Shown: in pieces, positions 50,685 through 58,831 of the stretch
How the letters are laid out: the number at the start of each line of letters is the position of its first letter
Numbering within the stretch: the first letter of the stretch is position 1
NCBI GenBank assembly: GCA_900541795.1
Contig: UQLC01000003.1
Span: 1 to 64,000 of the forward strand
Direction: 5' to 3'
Source: an uncultured Collinsella sp.
GTDB lineage: Bacteria; Actinomycetota; Coriobacteriia; Coriobacteriales; Coriobacteriaceae
DNA: 64,000 nucleotides
Made by a program: the position numbers and the translations under genes
The notes under the pieces: model-generated
Database searches by the model: none
What the model saw: the letters and a program-made list of their open reading frames with translations, nothing else
Told to the model about the DNA's origin: nothing

Positions 50685-51689
50685 ATGGCCGCTGTTAAAA
50701 AATCGGTTTCCGTTAAGGATGTGGCGCGTCTCGCGGGCGTCTCGGAGCAGACAGTCTCGCGTACGGTGCACGATTCGCCCAGTGTGCGCCCCGAGACCAA
50801 GGAGCGCGTGCGTGCCGCCATGCGCGAGCTGGGGTATCGCCCCAATTTTGCCGGTCGATCGTTGCGCCGCGGTAAGTTTAAGACCGTCGGCGTCGCCATG
50901 TTCAACATTACCGGCACCGGCAACCTCGACCGTATGGAGGGCTTTGCCGCCGCCGCCGACAAACACGGCTACGCCATCACCCTCACTAAAGTAGATGGAC
51001 ACCCCTATACCCTCGAGAGCGCATCGTCGCGTATGAGCGCGCTGCCGGTAGACGGCATGGTCGTGATCATGAACCGCATGCCGGCGGACTTTGGCACTTT
51101 TGAGCCGCTGCCCGGCATGCAGACGGTGCTCGTTACGATGTTGGAGCACCCGCTCTGTTCAACGGTCGATAACGACCAGTTCGATTGTTCGCGCCAGGTG
51201 GTCGAGTACTTGCTGGGGCGGGGGCACAAAACCGTGCACTTTATCTCGTGTCCCGAGCGCTCGCTTTCGGGCATGCGGCGCGAGGAAGGCTGGCGCGAGA
51301 CATTGCGTGCGCATGGCATTGAGCCCCCGCAGCTCGTGCGCGGCGATTGGACGGCACAGAGCGGGTATGCTGCCGGTCAGGCTCTGGCGGACGATCCGAC
51401 CTGTACGGCCATTTATGCCTCCAACGATGCCATGGCATATGGCTGCATCCGTGGGCTCGAGTCGCGCGGGAAGCGCGTGCCCCAGGACGTGAGCGTGGTG
51501 GGTGTTGACGACAGCCTGGGCGATATCGTGCCCGACCGTCGCCTGACCACGGTGCGCTTTGACAACAAGCGCGTCGGCATGTGGGCGGTCGACAAGATTG
51601 CCGGCGCCGATGGGGGTGCGTCTGGCGTGGAGCACATGCTGATTCCCGGTGTGCTCGTCGAGGGCGATACGGTGCGCGATTTGCGTTAG
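50685..51689 (+). CDS. LacI family regulator, module C
   Basis: A protein of 334 residues. HTH VSVKDVARLAGVSEQTVSRTVH (recognition residues E-Q), hinge GRSLRRGK, then the ligand core with VVGVDDSLGD. The ribosome site is weak. It faces lacE-C and is followed by lacF in the same direction after 214 bases. A close relation to the regulators at 45729 and 60375 is visible over the whole length. Confidence 0.87.
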   Translation: MAAVKKSVSVKDVARLAGVSEQTVSRTVHDSPSVRPETKERVRAAMRELGYRPNFAGRSLRRGKFKTVGVAMFNITGTGNLDRMEGFAAAADKHGYAITLTKVDGHPYTLESASSRMSALPVDGMVVIMNRMPADFGTFEPLPGMQTVLVTMLEHPLCSTVDNDQFDCSRQVVEYLLGRGHKTVHFISCPERSLSGMRREEGWRETLRAHGIEPPQLVRGDWTAQSGYAAGQALADDPTCTAIYASNDAMAYGCIRGLESRGKRVPQDVSVVGVDDSLGDIVPDRRLTTVRFDNKRVGMWAVDKIAGADGGASGVEHMLIPGVLVEGDTVRDLR

Positions 51690-51720
51690 GGTGCGGTCCT
51701 GTTTGGGTTGCCGCTAACTG

Positions 51721-51739
51721 TGTTCGATATTGTTTAAAT
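51721..51739 (+). promoter_or_regulatory. predicted LacR-type operator 1 of lacF
   Basis: TGTTC-GATAT-TGTTTAAAT, the motif also found at the DeoR gene. Confidence 0.6.
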
Positions 51740-51801
51740 TGGTTTAAAAACCGTTCACGGGCGAAAAGTGACCGTTCATAGCTCGAAATTACGTTTTGAG
51801 C

Positions 51802-51820
51802 TGTTCTATTTTGTTTGAAT
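51802..51820 (+). promoter_or_regulatory. predicted LacR-type operator 2 of lacF
   Basis: TGTTC-TATTT-TGTTTGAAT, 81 bases after operator 1. Confidence 0.6.
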
Positions 51821-51903
51821 GTTATTGTTTCTGTCATACACAACGCAGCGCGTATGCCCGGACGCGATGCTCTCCATTGGTTCATATGTGAAAGGAACGC
51901 AAC

Positions 51904-52242
51904 ATGGCAACCAAAGAAGAAATCTCGATGGTTGGATTCGAGATTGTCGCATACGCAGGTGACGCCCAGACCGATCTGCTTGCAGCGCTCGATGCTGCTC
52001 GCGAGGGTGACTTTGAGAAGGCCGAGCAGCTGCACAAGGATGCCAGCGATGCGCTCATCGGTGCCCACGACACGCAGACCAAGCTGCTTTCGCAGGAGGC
52101 CGGCGGTGGCGAGATGGAGATGACCTTCATCATGGCTCACGCTCAGGACACTCTCATGACCACTATGATCCTGGAGAAGCAGGCCCGCTTTACCATCGAT
52201 GCCTACAAGCGCATCGCTGAGCTCGAGGCCAAGCTCGCCTAA
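51904..52242 (+). CDS. lacF: PTS EIIA, lactose/cellobiose family
   Basis: A protein of 112 residues. SMVGFEIVAYAGDAQTDLL and the active block MAHAQDTLMTT match LacF; phospho-His is H79 and metal-binding Asp is D82. The family usually has a second His in HxQDH; here it is Thr83. It is the only lactose-type IIA in the window, so it probably serves all three lacE proteins. RBS AAAGGAACG. Confidence 0.9.
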   Translation: MATKEEISMVGFEIVAYAGDAQTDLLAALDAAREGDFEKAEQLHKDASDALIGAHDTQTKLLSQEAGGGEMEMTFIMAHAQDTLMTTMILEKQARFTIDAYKRIAELEAKLA

Positions 52243-52269
52243 CGAGCCCTCACAACCAAGTTCCCTTCC

Positions 52270-52302
52270 AAAAGCCCTGCCGCACCCGCGACAGGGCTTT
52301 TT
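52270..52302 (+). terminator. intrinsic terminator after lacF
   Basis: AAAAGCCCTG pairs with CAGGGCTTTT and is followed by TTTTT. Confidence 0.85.
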
Positions 52303-52314
52303 CTGTCCTCCTCC

Positions 52315-52382
52315 AAGTTGCGGTGAAATAGGGACTGAATAGGGGCCGGCGGGCGCAAAACAATCCCTATTCCACCGCAACT
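52315..52382. repeat. R1 palindromic repeat, copy 3
   Basis: AAGTTGCGGTGAAATAGGGA (52315-52334) pairs with TCCCTATTCCACCGCAACT (52364-52382), one mismatch. It is again next to an R2 repeat. Confidence 0.85.
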
Positions 52383-52394
52383 CATCCCGAGATT

Positions 52395-52433
52395 GTCATT
52401 GGGGACGTTCTTAAACGACTGGTCATTGGGGAC
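52395..52433. repeat. R2 repeat, direct doublet
   Basis: GTCATTGGGGAC occurs twice (from 52395 and from 52422) with ACGTTCTTAAACGAC between. Confidence 0.7.
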
Positions 52434-52526
52434 AGTCTTGGTGCGCTCCGTTCGTCCTCCCGTTCGATTTTTGCTCGGTGGGTATACTTCCATCCGCAAT
52501 ACAGGCCGGAATGAGGAGGTATCCAA

Positions 52527-53549
52527 ATGCCGGACAACGGATTGATTCAAAAGAAAGATGCGCACGAGATGGCTCATGGGCGTCCTGTCCAGATAACCGA
52601 GCACACGGCGGTAACCGAGCTGCAGCCCAGTCTGTCCGATGTCGTGTGCGCAAACAAAAAGCTGCAGATTGGCTTTATCGTTGCGCTCGTGGTGCTGGCG
52701 TTGCTGTCGGGCTTTGTAGCGCGACCGCATTTCGCCGATACCAAAACTTGGGACTCTACCATCGAGGTCATCGATCAAAAGAAAGGTAACGTATTGGCGC
52801 TCACGACCTCGTGCGTGGCGCTGTCTGCGGGCATTACCGCGCTGCCTGGTGATACGGGAACGCCGGTCGCCGAGCAGCTCGCACGGCTTTCAGGCAACCT
52901 TGGTATCGTGCTTGCCGTGCTATACCTAGAGAAATATCTGCTGACTATTTTGTGGTCGGTTGGCTTGGGCATCTTAATCCCGTTTGCGTTGGTGCTCTTT
53001 GCGGTGTCGCTCGGCATTCACGGGCGCTGGAGTACGAGCGCCGTCCTGCGCCGTGTGGCGACACGCGTGCTGGTGGTTGCCGTGATCGGCATGGCGCTCG
53101 TACCCGCGAGCGTATGGGTGTCGCAGAAGGTCGATGAAACGTATCGCGTAAGTATTGAGCAAGCTGAGCAAAAGACTGCGGACGCAGCCGACACCACGGA
53201 CAAGTCAGCCGAGACCAGCTCAAAATCGAACAAGAAAAAATCCGAGGCCACGGAGTCCAAAAACGTGCTCGAGCAGTTGACCGATGGGGCATCGAGCCTT
53301 GTTACGTCGGTAACCAGTGGTGCCAAGCAGATGACCGACGAGATCGTGCAGCAGGTGACCGACCTCATCGAAGGCGTCATCGTAATGATCGTGACCTCGT
53401 GTGTGATTCCTCTACTGGTGCTCGCGGCGTTCCTATGGCTAGGACACGTGCTGCTGGGGATCGATATCTCCGGTCCCGCGAACTATCTGACGGGCCGCTT
53501 TCTGAGCGCTCCTTCCAAGCACGCCAAAAAGGGCGGACAGTCCGAGTAG
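52527..53549 (+). CDS. multi-pass membrane protein, function unknown
   Basis: A protein of 340 residues. Membrane segments are visible near residues 48-65, 138-165, 180-200 and 290-312. Between the last two lies a soluble region with a Lys/Ser/Thr-rich, low-complexity stretch (TDKSAETSSKSNKKKSEATE). I do not recognise the family. It stands alone between lacF and lacA with its own terminator, and may be unrelated to the sugar genes. Confidence 0.65.
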   Translation: MPDNGLIQKKDAHEMAHGRPVQITEHTAVTELQPSLSDVVCANKKLQIGFIVALVVLALLSGFVARPHFADTKTWDSTIEVIDQKKGNVLALTTSCVALSAGITALPGDTGTPVAEQLARLSGNLGIVLAVLYLEKYLLTILWSVGLGILIPFALVLFAVSLGIHGRWSTSAVLRRVATRVLVVAVIGMALVPASVWVSQKVDETYRVSIEQAEQKTADAADTTDKSAETSSKSNKKKSEATESKNVLEQLTDGASSLVTSVTSGAKQMTDEIVQQVTDLIEGVIVMIVTSCVIPLLVLAAFLWLGHVLLGIDISGPANYLTGRFLSAPSKHAKKGGQSE

Positions 53550-53584
53550 CTAAAACAGCTGTATATACCGGGGAATACCGCCGA

Positions 53585-53620
53585 AGGGCGGCCGAGATGC
53601 GTTCTCGGCCGCCCTTTTTG
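53585..53620 (+). terminator. intrinsic terminator
   Basis: AGGGCGGCCGAGA pairs with TCTCGGCCGCCCT and is followed by TTTTT. Confidence 0.9.
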
Positions 53621-53688
53621 TTTGTTGAATACGTGACAAGCCGGGCATTCCCTGAATCCAAACGGTCAGCAATCATCCGTGAACGGTA

Positions 53689-53753
53689 TTTGTTCAAAAA
53701 AGAACAAAGATAAACAAATAGTTGTTGCAGTTACTGTTCGAATGTGTTCAAAT
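53689..53753 (+). promoter_or_regulatory. lacAB control region with LacR-type site
   Basis: TTTGTTCAAAAAAGAACAAA (53689-53708) is a palindrome. TGTTC-GAATG-TGTTCAAAT (53735-53753) has the LacR-type form, followed by AAACAC pairing with GTGTT. Confidence 0.6.
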
Positions 53754-53858
53754 AAACACGAACAGTGAAGAACCGCACGTTCAGATGCCCGGACCTGAAC
53801 GCGATTCAACACTTCCAAACAGGAACTACGCACCTGCGTATCTCTCAAGGAGGATGTC

Positions 53859-54287
53859 ATGAGGGTTGTAATCGCTTCCGATGCCGACGGTATGTCGATG
53901 AAGGAGTCCATCAAGGAGATGCTCATCGCCGACGGTCACGAGGTCGTCGACTATTCCGAGACCCCTGCCGCGGACTTTGTCGATTCCGCGACCGCCGTTG
54001 CCAAGGACCTGCTGGAGCACAAGGATTCCCAGGGCTTCGCATTCGATAAGTACGGCGTCGGCTCCTATATGGCCGCCGTCAAGATTAAGGGCATGGTCGT
54101 CGCCAACATTTCCGACGAGCGTTCCGCCTACATGACCCGCGAGCACAACGGCTCGCGCATGGTCACCATGGGCCCGGGCGTTGTGGGCACCGAGGTCGCC
54201 AAGAAGATCGCCCGCGAGTTCCTGCGCGCCCAGTACGCCGGCGGCCGTCACCAGATCCGTGTCGACATGCTCAACAAGATGGCCTAA
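53859..54287 (+). CDS. lacA: galactose-6-phosphate isomerase, LacA subunit
   Basis: A protein of 142 residues of the LacAB/RpiB family (VVIASDADGMSMKESIKEML; MVVANISDERSAYMTREHNGSRMVTMGPGVVG). LacA and LacB form one enzyme converting galactose-6-P to tagatose-6-P. LacB follows 63 bases later. The N-terminus is less like LacA than the C-terminus. RBS AAGGAGG. Confidence 0.88.
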   Translation: MRVVIASDADGMSMKESIKEMLIADGHEVVDYSETPAADFVDSATAVAKDLLEHKDSQGFAFDKYGVGSYMAAVKIKGMVVANISDERSAYMTREHNGSRMVTMGPGVVGTEVAKKIAREFLRAQYAGGRHQIRVDMLNKMA

Positions 54288-54350
54288 CGAGAGCCACCGA
54301 GAACTCGAACTTCTACCTCAACTTGTGAATTCAGACGAAAGGACGTTCTG

Positions 54351-54875
54351 ATGAAGAAGACCATCGCAATCGGTTGCGACCATATCGTTACGGACGAGAA
54401 GATCTATCTGGCCGACCGCCTGGAGCAGGCTGGCTACAAGGTGCTCGACTGCGGCACCTACAGCCACACCCGTACGCACTATCCCATCTATGGCAAGGCC
54501 GTGGGCGAGGCTGTTGCCAGCGGCAAGGCCGACTTTGGCGTGGCCCTGTGCGGCACCGGCATCGGCATCACCAACGCCGTCAACAAGGTTCCCGGCGCCC
54601 GCTGCGCCCTGGTCCGCGACATGACCTCTGCCCTGTATGCCCGTCGCGAGCTCAACGCCAACATCGTGGGCTTTGGTGGCAAGATCACCGGCGAGTTCCT
54701 GATGGCCGATATCATGCTTGCCTTCCTGGAGGAGCCCTACGAGAAGACTCCCGAGCACGACGCCCTGATCGCCAAGATCGATGCCTGCAATAAGGCCGAC
54801 GCCGAGGCTCAGGCTGACCCGCACTTCTTTGACGAGTTCCTGGAGAAGTGGGACCGCGGCGAATACCATGATTAG
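54351..54875 (+). CDS. lacB: galactose-6-phosphate isomerase, LacB subunit
   Basis: A protein of 174 residues. IGCDHIVTDEKIYLADRL, THYPIYGKAVGEAVASG, the catalytic LCGTGIGITNAVNKVPG and ARCALVRDMTSALYARRELNANIVGFGG match LacB closely. The end FFDEFLEKWDRGEYHD is the family signature. It acts with LacA to make tagatose-6-P from the galactose-6-P released by LacG. RBS AAAGGACG. Confidence 0.93.
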   Translation: MKKTIAIGCDHIVTDEKIYLADRLEQAGYKVLDCGTYSHTRTHYPIYGKAVGEAVASGKADFGVALCGTGIGITNAVNKVPGARCALVRDMTSALYARRELNANIVGFGGKITGEFLMADIMLAFLEEPYEKTPEHDALIAKIDACNKADAEAQADPHFFDEFLEKWDRGEYHD

Positions 54876-54994
54876 CGGGTATCCGGCGTAATTAACTAGT
54901 CCGTTGACGGCTCGCGTTTCTGTGAGGGGGCGCGGGCCGGTTTTCTATCAGCCCTATTGACTTGGCGGGCTGTCGTAAGAAAGGGAAGGCTCCT

Positions 54995-55876
54995 ATGGAG
55001 TTTGTTCTTGATAACGGTTCTATCCGCGTAGCACTGAGCACGGCGGGCGGCTCGTTCACTTCTATTGCGGCCAACGGTCGCGAGTACCTGTGGCAGGGTG
55101 ACCCGGCAGTCTGGTCGGGCCAGGCACCTATTTGCTTCCCGATCTGCGGCGGTCTTCGTGAGGGTCGCGCAATGACCATGGGCGGCCGCGAGGTTAAGCT
55201 CGCCCGTCACGGCTTTGCTCGCAAACAGGAGTGGAAGCTCGAGGAGCAGGGCGACAACATGGTCGCGCTGAGCTTAAGCTCTGCCGACCATGCCGAGTTG
55301 CTCGAGCAGTACCCGTATCCGTTTAAGATCGTTGCTCGTTACACGATCGATGCGGAGAAGGTGGCCGTGTCGTACGAGGTGACCAATGAGGGCACCGAGG
55401 ACATGCCGTTCTTTGTGGGGGGTCACCCTGGCTTTAAGTGCCCGCTTGACGAGGGCGAGTCTTATGACGACTACGAGCTCCGTTTTGAGCAGCGTGAGGC
55501 CACCGAGCTCTGTACTGCCGTTCCCTCGACGGGCTTGATTGATGTTGAGCATCGCAGCAAGAACCCCATGATCGACCAGAACCTGCCGCTGACCCACGAA
55601 CTCTTCGACTTCGCGGAGACCATCTTTGACGTGCTCGAGAGCCGCGTGGTTACGCTGACCAAGAAAACCGAGGACAAGGGCGTGCGCCTGACGTTCCCCG
55701 ATATGCCATACCTGATTGTGTGGAGCAAGCCCGAGGGCGACTTTGTGGCTGTGGAACCGTGGGGCGGCCTGTCCACCTGCTCCGACGAGGACGATATTCT
55801 GGAGCACAAGCGTGGCTGCCTGGTTGCCAAGCCGGGGGAGACCGTCACCCGCGGCTTTGAGATCGAGATCCTTTAA
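54995..55876 (+). CDS. aldose 1-epimerase family protein, LacX-like, second copy
   Basis: A protein of 293 residues, highly similar to the protein at 30060 over its whole length. It lies between lacB and a LacC-like kinase, so a lactose-pathway epimerase role for galactose-6-P or tagatose-6-P anomers is suggested. ATG at 54995 is preferred (GGGAAGG upstream) over the in-frame start at 54962. Confidence 0.82.
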   Translation: MEFVLDNGSIRVALSTAGGSFTSIAANGREYLWQGDPAVWSGQAPICFPICGGLREGRAMTMGGREVKLARHGFARKQEWKLEEQGDNMVALSLSSADHAELLEQYPYPFKIVARYTIDAEKVAVSYEVTNEGTEDMPFFVGGHPGFKCPLDEGESYDDYELRFEQREATELCTAVPSTGLIDVEHRSKNPMIDQNLPLTHELFDFAETIFDVLESRVVTLTKKTEDKGVRLTFPDMPYLIVWSKPEGDFVAVEPWGGLSTCSDEDDILEHKRGCLVAKPGETVTRGFEIEIL

Positions 55877-55932
55877 CGAGCTATCGTATGTTTGGGGCCG
55901 CGCGTGCCGTGCCCCGGAAACAGGAGTTCAAT

Positions 55933-56868
55933 ATGATTCTGACCGTTACCATGAACCCGTCGATTGATACCCGTTACCAGCTCGACAAACTGGTCATCGA
56001 CGATGTTAACCGCGTAACGCCCGAAAAGACCGCTGGCGGCAAGGGCCTCAACGTGAGTCGCGTGCTGCTGCAGCTGGGTGACGACGTGCTCGCGACCGGC
56101 CTGCTCGGCGGCCACATGGGTGCCTATATGGCCGAGCTTATGGATGCCGACGGCGTCAAGAACGACTTTGTGCCTATTGCTGGTGAGACGCGCATCTGCC
56201 TGAATATCCTGCACGAGGGCAATCAGACCGAGCTTTTGGAGAGCGGCCCGCAGATCGCCCCGGCCGAGCTCGAGGCCTTTACGGCCAAGTTTGCCGAGCT
56301 CGCAGCGAAGGCGGACGTCGTGACGCTTTCGGGCTCGCTGCCGCGCGGTGTCGATGCCGGCTACTACGCCGAGCTGGTCAAGATTGCCGAGGAGGCGGGC
56401 GCCAAGGTGCTGCTCGATACCTCGGGCGCTTCACTGGAGGCAGCGCTGGAGTCCGACGCTAAGCCTGAGCTCGTAAAGCCCAACCTGACCGAGATTAACG
56501 GCCTGCTGGGTACGTCCTTTACGACCGATGAAGTCGATGCCCTGCGCGAGGCGCTTGCCGCCGATGACCGTTTTGCCGGTATTCCCTGGGTTGTCGTTTC
56601 GATGGGCGCTGCCGGTTCGGTGGGCTTCCATGAGGGCCGCGCGTTCCGCGCCAAGACGCCCGCGATTGCGGCTGTGAACGCGACGGGTTCCGGCGACTCG
56701 ACCATTGCCGGTTTTGCGCATGCCATTGCTGCTGGTGCCGACGACGTCACCGTGCTCAAGACCGCCAATACCTGCGGTAAGCTCAACGCCATGGATCCCA
56801 AGACCGGCCACCTGGTCATGGACCGCTGGGACGAGATCTACAACAACGTTGAAGTAACGGAGCTTTAG
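55933..56868 (+). CDS. lacC: PfkB-family kinase, tagatose-6-phosphate kinase likely
   Basis: A protein of 311 residues, closely similar to the kinase at 31001 (VTMNPSIDTRYQLDKL, GGKGLNVSRVLLQLG, GSGDSTIAGF). Directly downstream of lacA, lacB and the epimerase, it fits LacC, phosphorylating tagatose-6-P to the 1,6-bisphosphate. ATG at 55933 follows CAGGAG. A 12-bp hairpin starts right after the stop. Confidence 0.87.
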   Translation: MILTVTMNPSIDTRYQLDKLVIDDVNRVTPEKTAGGKGLNVSRVLLQLGDDVLATGLLGGHMGAYMAELMDADGVKNDFVPIAGETRICLNILHEGNQTELLESGPQIAPAELEAFTAKFAELAAKADVVTLSGSLPRGVDAGYYAELVKIAEEAGAKVLLDTSGASLEAALESDAKPELVKPNLTEINGLLGTSFTTDEVDALREALAADDRFAGIPWVVVSMGAAGSVGFHEGRAFRAKTPAIAAVNATGSGDSTIAGFAHAIAAGADDVTVLKTANTCGKLNAMDPKTGHLVMDRWDEIYNNVEVTEL

Positions 56869-56869
56869 G

Positions 56870-56897
56870 GTTACGCGGTTTTACCAAACCGCGTAAC
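56870..56897 (+). terminator. 12-bp perfect hairpin after lacC
   Basis: GTTACGCGGTTT pairs with AAACCGCGTAAC around a four-base loop. No T-run follows, so it may protect the 3' end of the message. Confidence 0.55.
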
Positions 56898-56910
56898 GGC
56901 TCGACGCTGC

Positions 56911-57010
56911 AAACGCCCCTAAGCGGCAATCTGACGTTCAATCGTCGGGCATGACCAAAAGGTCAATGCCCTCCTCTTTCACGTCACCTTGCTCGCTTAG
57001 GGGCGTTTTC
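56911..57010 (+). terminator. large composite hairpin, lacC terminator
   Basis: AAACGCCCCTAAGCG pairs with CGCTTAGGGGCGTTT; inside are TGACG/CGTCA and GGGCATGACC/GGTCAATGCCC stems. It ends with TTTTC. Confidence 0.75.
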
Positions 57011-57050
57011 GCTGTCGTTGCCAAGACACCGGCGTTGCCTTGGTCGCAAA

Positions 57051-57119
57051 TAGTCATTGGGGACGCTCTTTAATGACTAGTCGTTTAAGAACGCCCCTTA
57101 AGAATGACCCCAATGACTA
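57051..57119. repeat. R2 palindrome
   Basis: TAGTCATTGGGG (57051-57062) pairs with CCCCAATGACTA (57108-57119). The interior has TAATGACTAGTCGTTTAAGA and a second GGGG/CCCC pair. Confidence 0.7.
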
Positions 57120-57123
57120 CACT

Positions 57124-57164
57124 CAAAAACGGCGCCCGTCGGTGATGTTGCCGGCGGGCGCCGT
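57124..57164 (-). terminator. terminator of galT
   Basis: ACGGCGCCCG pairs with CGGGCGCCGT; on the minus strand it is followed by TTTTTGAG. Confidence 0.8.
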
Positions 57165-57211
57165 TGTCGTGTAGACGCTATTTGTTGAGTGCGTGCGTTC
57201 GAGCTCGCATG

Positions 57212-58831
57212 CTATAGCGAGTCGATAAAGCGCTGTTGGGCGGCGCGTCCTGCCTCGTCCCACTTAAAGACGCCGGCGTTGTCGAGCACGTGGCCAAACA
57301 CCACGCCGACCTCTTCGTGCAGGATGTCGATGGCGTTGTCGGCCGTAAGCTCGTCGGCGCGGCGGGCAAAGACGTCCTCAGCCCATGCGGCGTGGCTGCG
57401 GCAAAGGTCGTCGCCCTCGAGCGCGCCGGCAAGGTCGTAGCTGGCATCTGCCTTGGCCGCCAGCAGGTGCTCGCGGACAGCGCCGAGCTCGGGAACCAAG
57501 CGCGGCGGCAAAATGGCCAGGCCCATGACCTCGATCAGGCCGATGTTCTCCTTTTTGATGTGGTGGTACTCAGCATGCGGATGGAATACGCCCAGCGGAT
57601 GCTCGTCGGTCGTGATGTTGCAGCGAAGCGCCAGGTAGGCCTCGTAGATTTCGCCGCCGGCGTTGCCGCGGGAGTCGACGCGGCGGATGACGGGCGTCAC
57701 GGTGTTGTGGGCCACGCCGTCGGCCGTGTGTGCGATGACGCCAACCGACTCATCGGTCCACTCGCGCCAGGCAAGGATAATCTTCTCGGCGGCGTCGAGC
57801 AGCTGGGCGCGGTCGTGCGATCGTAGTCGCAGCACCGAAAGCGGCCACTGTAACACGGTACCGATGACCTGGTCAAAGCCCGGCACGCTAAACTGCGAGA
57901 CCTCGGCGGCGTGCATCATGGGGAACTCGTGCGCGCCGCCCTGGAAGTGGTCGTGCGACAGAATCGAGCCGCCCACGATGGGCAGGTCGGCGTTGGAGCC
58001 AATGAAGTAGTGCGGGAACAGGTCGACAAAGTCGAGCAGGCAGGTCAGCCCCTTGCGGTCGACGTGCATCGGACGATGCTCGGAGCTCATGGCAATGCAG
58101 TGCTCGTTAAAGTACGCGTACGGGCTGTATTGGAAGCCCCAGCGCTCGCCGTCGAGCTTAATGGGGATAACGCGCAGATTCTGGCGGGCGGGATGGGCGC
58201 CGCCGTCGGCTGCAGCGGAGCGTCCGGGATAGCCTTCGTTTTCGATGCAGAGCTGGCAGGCGGGATACTTCTCGCCCGTGTTTTTGGCGGCGCCGGCCGC
58301 GGCAATATCGCGCGGGTCCTTTTCGGGCTTTGACAGGTTGATGGTAATCTCGAGGTCGCCCCAGTTGGTGGGGGTGCTCCATTTGATGTTGCGCGCGATG
58401 GCGGCACGGCGCACGTAGCCGGCGTCGCAGCACAGGCCGTAGAACCAGTCGGTCGCGGCGCGGGGCTCGTTGACGCCCATGCGTCCGTTGAACTCCTCGT
58501 TTACAACCGAAGGCCTTGGCATGAGCGCGCCCATGATGCGCATGGCGATGCGGTCGCGGCCCGATGCCGTGTCCTCGGCGGCGCCGTTGGCAACAGCCGC
58601 CTCGGCAAGCGCGGCAAGTGTGCCTTCAAGGTCAAAGTTGGGCAGGGTGTCGGGGTGCAAGAGCGAGAGTTTTTCGGCCTGGAGCGCCCAGGCCATGTCG
58701 AGCGCCGGGCCCGTAGCACCGATGCACTCGAGAATGGTGTTATACGCCCAGATGCGATCGTCCTGGCCGATCATCGATCGGTGGATAGCGTACTCGATCA
58801 GGTTCTGCGCGGCCTCGCGCACGTCAGTCAT
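57212..58831 (-). CDS. galT: UDP-glucose-hexose-1-phosphate uridylyltransferase, type 2
   Basis: A protein of 539 residues of the long, Gram-positive GalT type, which transfers UMP between glucose-1-P and galactose-1-P. Segments DRIWAYNTIL, NEPRAATDWFY, HCIAMSSEHRPMHVD, GSNADLPIVGGSILSHDHFQGG and HTVTPVIRR are typical. ATG at 58831 shares its A with the galK stop (TAATG), suggesting coupled translation; ATG at 58840 is also possible. No galE lies in the window. Confidence 0.9.
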   Translation of the reverse strand: MTDVREAAQNLIEYAIHRSMIGQDDRIWAYNTILECIGATGPALDMAWALQAEKLSLLHPDTLPNFDLEGTLAALAEAAVANGAAEDTASGRDRIAMRIMGALMPRPSVVNEEFNGRMGVNEPRAATDWFYGLCCDAGYVRRAAIARNIKWSTPTNWGDLEITINLSKPEKDPRDIAAAGAAKNTGEKYPACQLCIENEGYPGRSAAADGGAHPARQNLRVIPIKLDGERWGFQYSPYAYFNEHCIAMSSEHRPMHVDRKGLTCLLDFVDLFPHYFIGSNADLPIVGGSILSHDHFQGGAHEFPMMHAAEVSQFSVPGFDQVIGTVLQWPLSVLRLRSHDRAQLLDAAEKIILAWREWTDESVGVIAHTADGVAHNTVTPVIRRVDSRGNAGGEIYEAYLALRCNITTDEHPLGVFHPHAEYHHIKKENIGLIEVMGLAILPPRLVPELGAVREHLLAAKADASYDLAGALEGDDLCRSHAAWAEDVFARRADELTADNAIDILHEEVGVVFGHVLDNAGVFKWDEAGRAAQQRFIDSL

